Shown here: one piece after another, positions 61,568 through 64,000 of the stretch
Numbering within the stretch: the first letter of the stretch is position 1
How the letters are laid out: each line of letters starts with the position of its first letter
Assembly (NCBI RefSeq): GCF_001540865.1
Contig: NC_033623.1
Coordinates: 15,354,955 to 15,418,954, forward strand
Reading direction: 5' to 3'
Origin: Ananas comosus
Lineage: Eukaryota; Streptophyta; Magnoliopsida; Poales; Bromeliaceae
DNA: 64,000 nucleotides
Made by a program: the position numbers and the translations under genes
The notes under the pieces: model-generated
What the model saw: the letters and a program-made list of their open reading frames with translations, nothing else
Told to the model about the DNA's origin: nothing
Database searches by the model: none

Positions 61568-64000
61568 ATGGCGGAGCTGGTGGAGGACCCCAACTCGATC
61601 CCCCGCGTCGTCTCCATCCTCTCCTCCCTCCTCCACCGCGTCGCGGAGCGCAACGACTCCCTCCTCCTCCGCCGCCCCTCCGCAGCCGCCGCGCCGCGCC
61701 ACCGCGCGGCGGCGTTCCACGGGCTCACGAAACCCTCGATCTCCATCAAGAGCTACCTCGAACGCATCTTCCGCTTCGCCAATTGTAGCCCCGCGTGCTA
61801 CGTCGTCGCCTACATCTACCTCGACCGCTTCCTCCAGCGCCACCCTTCCGTCGCCGTCGACTCCTTCAACGTCCACCGCTTCCTCATCACAAGCGTCCTC
61901 GCCGCCGTGAAATTCATGGACGACGTGTAAGTACTTGTTCCGACTCAATCCTCATCGCCATTGGCATCTAATGTAGAATCACGTTGTTGCGAAATTGCTG
62001 CAGTGTAATCCTCGAGGGTTTTAGGTTTGGTGATTTGATGGATCGAATAGATATTAGTACAACTATTTCAGCTAAGCGGTTACGGATTGTGGAATTGACT
62101 AAACACCCAAATTGAATTGGATTTTGGAAGTGATCTTGGCGAAATTGCACGAAGAATTAAAAGTGGAGACCAAGGTTGATAATGGGTTTTCATTGAATTC
62201 TATTAGGGAAGTGGAATCGAGTAAAACCCTAACTGAATTAGATTTGTAAGTGATCTTAGCGTAATTTCGTGAAAAAATTCTAGTACAAAAACAGAGAATG
62301 ATGATGGTTCCTCATAGAAATCTTTTGCTTCACTTCATTGGAGAAGTGGGATTGCGTAAAACTGAAAATTGAACTCTATTTGGGAGTTGTTATGGTGAAA
62401 TGATTGAGCAATTCTCACTCGGTCTTTAATCTTCTTCAATGTCAGTGAGAATTCAGATGTGTTTCAGTGACTACTCTGTATGATTGAGGTCCTTCTACTA
62501 TTCAAAATTTTAATGATGACAATAATTGAGGTCCTTTGCTTCTTATCATTCAAGTCCGCTAATACTGTTCAATTCATTATATGCGAGTTATGAAAAAGTT
62601 TCACCCAGGTTTTAAAGTTTTCAATTGATTGCTTTCCTGTGCCCACTCTCCTTTTTTGCCGCTGCCAACTAGGAATGAGGTGGGCTTGTCTTCTTACCTC
62701 ATTCTCTTTTTAAAGTGCATCTTACTCATCCTTTCTGGGGGGGGTTGGGTTATTTTAATGCTCTAAGAAAGAAGGATCTATCACATGGTTTTTCTAATTA
62801 CCACCCTTAAGGTGCATAGTGATTGGTTAGTGCCAATGTGATTCCATTACGCCATTCATGAATGTGGACCCAAAACTTTGCTTTTGCCCTCACCTTTTCC
62901 TATGGATTGAATACATGCCAGTTGTGGGATGGGGACGATTTAATAGCCGCTGTTAAATTCTTATGATTTCAGGATTTTTATCTTCAGCTAAAGTTAAAAC
63001 CAAAGTTAAAACCATTGCTCATTATGAGAAGTCATTAGAAGTGATGATAAGGGCTCGGGATATCAAATCAGGTCAATTAGTCCGTCAGTTGGATGTTTGG
63101 TGGTCTGATGGTCACTTTTAACCGCAAATGAACCAATGAGTAGGCGCAGAAGATTCAACTCACCACAGAAGGGACCGAGAGGACTGCTGACATGTGGGGT
63201 TGTTTGAAATCTAAACTGCTTGGAGATAATTAGAAATTTGGTATTCTACTTGAGATGATTTCATTATACAAGCAAGAAAGGTGCAGTGTCTCACTTTCTT
63301 AAACAGTACACGATGCATTAAGATAACAGGTCATGCACACAACATCGCACCATAAATCTCTCAAACCCAATCTGATACCTCTTGTAAAACTTGAATTTTA
63401 TTACACTAATGTTAAGTAGGTTACCATGTGAGTAAAATTCTTCCTCGTCTACGGCATCATACATATTGGTCAATGCAAGGTCGATCGAATAGGAAATAGC
63501 CTTAAGAATCGTCATGTACTTTTTTAGAGGGCGAGTTAATTTGGTAGGCATGTGATCGAGAGCTAATTGTTTCCATTACTCACTGTCCCGTTCATCGATA
63601 GTTCATTAATAAGTCAACATTGACTTGCCTAGTCACCCTCGTCACAGGTAACTCAAATTCACAATTCGTATTGCTACCATCAGCAGAGATGAACAAAGAT
63701 CCAACTCTGCTAATTTTATCTCACTGGCACTTATTATGTCTTATTAAATAATATATCGTTTCAATTGCTTCTAGATGCTACAACAACGCGTACTATGCAA
63801 AGGTTGGAGGGATCAGCTTGATGGAGATGAATTACTTGGAAGTGGATTTCTTATTCGGCGTCGGCTTCGATTTGAATGTGACCCCTGTAATCTTCAACTC
63901 GTACTGCTCCATTCTTCAGAGCGAAATGGTGTACTTAGAAGCAACCCCTGCTCCCCCAAGACTACATTGCTGCTTGTCTGAGGAAGAGTCCAGCAGCTGC
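61568..64000 (+). CDS. P/U-type cyclin (CYCP4/CYCU4-like), 3' end outside window
   Basis: Exon 1 is 61568-61926 and exon 2 runs from 63775 to the window end. They join within the valine codon of KFMDDV, giving 195 residues so far without a stop. The cyclin N-box follows the PHO80-like pattern: [20 protein letters not shown], then [20 protein letters not shown] and [56 protein letters not shown]. These are hallmarks of plant P-type (U-type) cyclins, which are short and lack a destruction box. From recall they pair with CDKA and relate to phosphate and hormone responses. The family is about 200-220 aa, so only a short tail should be missing. Exon 1 is very GC-rich, exon 2 AT-richer; the single intron is 1.85 kb. 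Confidence 0.92.

Noticed and set aside
61565..61948. Minus-strand 127-codon frame rich in Val, Glu, Asp
   Set aside because: Antisense shadow of the GC-rich first exon of the cyclin gene.
1..64000. CRISPR arrays, operons, rRNA, tRNA genes and known plant microRNA precursors
   Set aside because: None was seen; the sequence is plant nuclear with spliced genes, and I found no match to the common conserved miRNA sequences that I know. A covariance-model search would be needed to exclude RNA genes.

Overview
This is plant nuclear DNA: eight intron-bearing protein genes with GT-AG introns, separated by long AT-rich intergenic stretches full of microsatellites, MITEs and SINEs. Two genes (the PPR gene and the P/U-type cyclin) have a very GC-rich first exon followed by an AT-richer remainder. 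That 5'-to-3' GC gradient, with the protein sequences, suggests a monocot (a commelinid such as pineapple would fit; the species is a guess). All eight recognised genes lie on the + strand. The assembly holds four single N characters (3828, 16662, 42034, 44842); two of them sit between near-identical direct copies.

Layout: 1-445, last exon of an organellar ribosomal protein bL19 gene. 446-4073, intergenic, with a 793-bp Mutator-like element. 4074-6688, a VAP27-type ER membrane protein (8 exons, 228 aa). 7443-11215, a chloroplast-type conserved protein, probably DUF3598 (5 exons, 486 aa), with a MITE in intron 2. 11216-20811, about 9.6 kb intergenic with several repeats. 20812-25973, an ELMO/CED-12 domain protein (9 exons, 267 aa), with a hairpin MITE in intron 3. 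25974-33437, intergenic. 33438-35210, a WRKY12-type group IIc transcription factor (4 exons, 203 aa). 35211-47229, a repeat-rich 12-kb stretch with one speculative 49-aa gene. 47230-52103, a GATA26/27-type zinc-finger protein (6 exons, 479 aa). 53494-55621, a P-class PPR protein like At1g02150 (2 exons, 500 aa). 55622-61567, intergenic. 61568-64000, a P/U4-type cyclin, cut by the window end.

The genes do not form one pathway. Their neighbourhood is informative, though: from memory, Arabidopsis carries bL19, VAP and GATA26/27 relatives near each other on chromosomes 4 and 5, and CYCP4;1, WRKY12, DUF3598 and ELMO relatives near each other on chromosome 2. This window seems to carry both sets on one segment, as an unfractionated ancestral block would. 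I found no clearly new biological system. The most unusual points are the merged synteny, a MITE-containing and a MITE-free copy of one site joined at an N (probably two haplotypes), the dense SINE family, and a possible micropeptide gene with a GC-AG intron.
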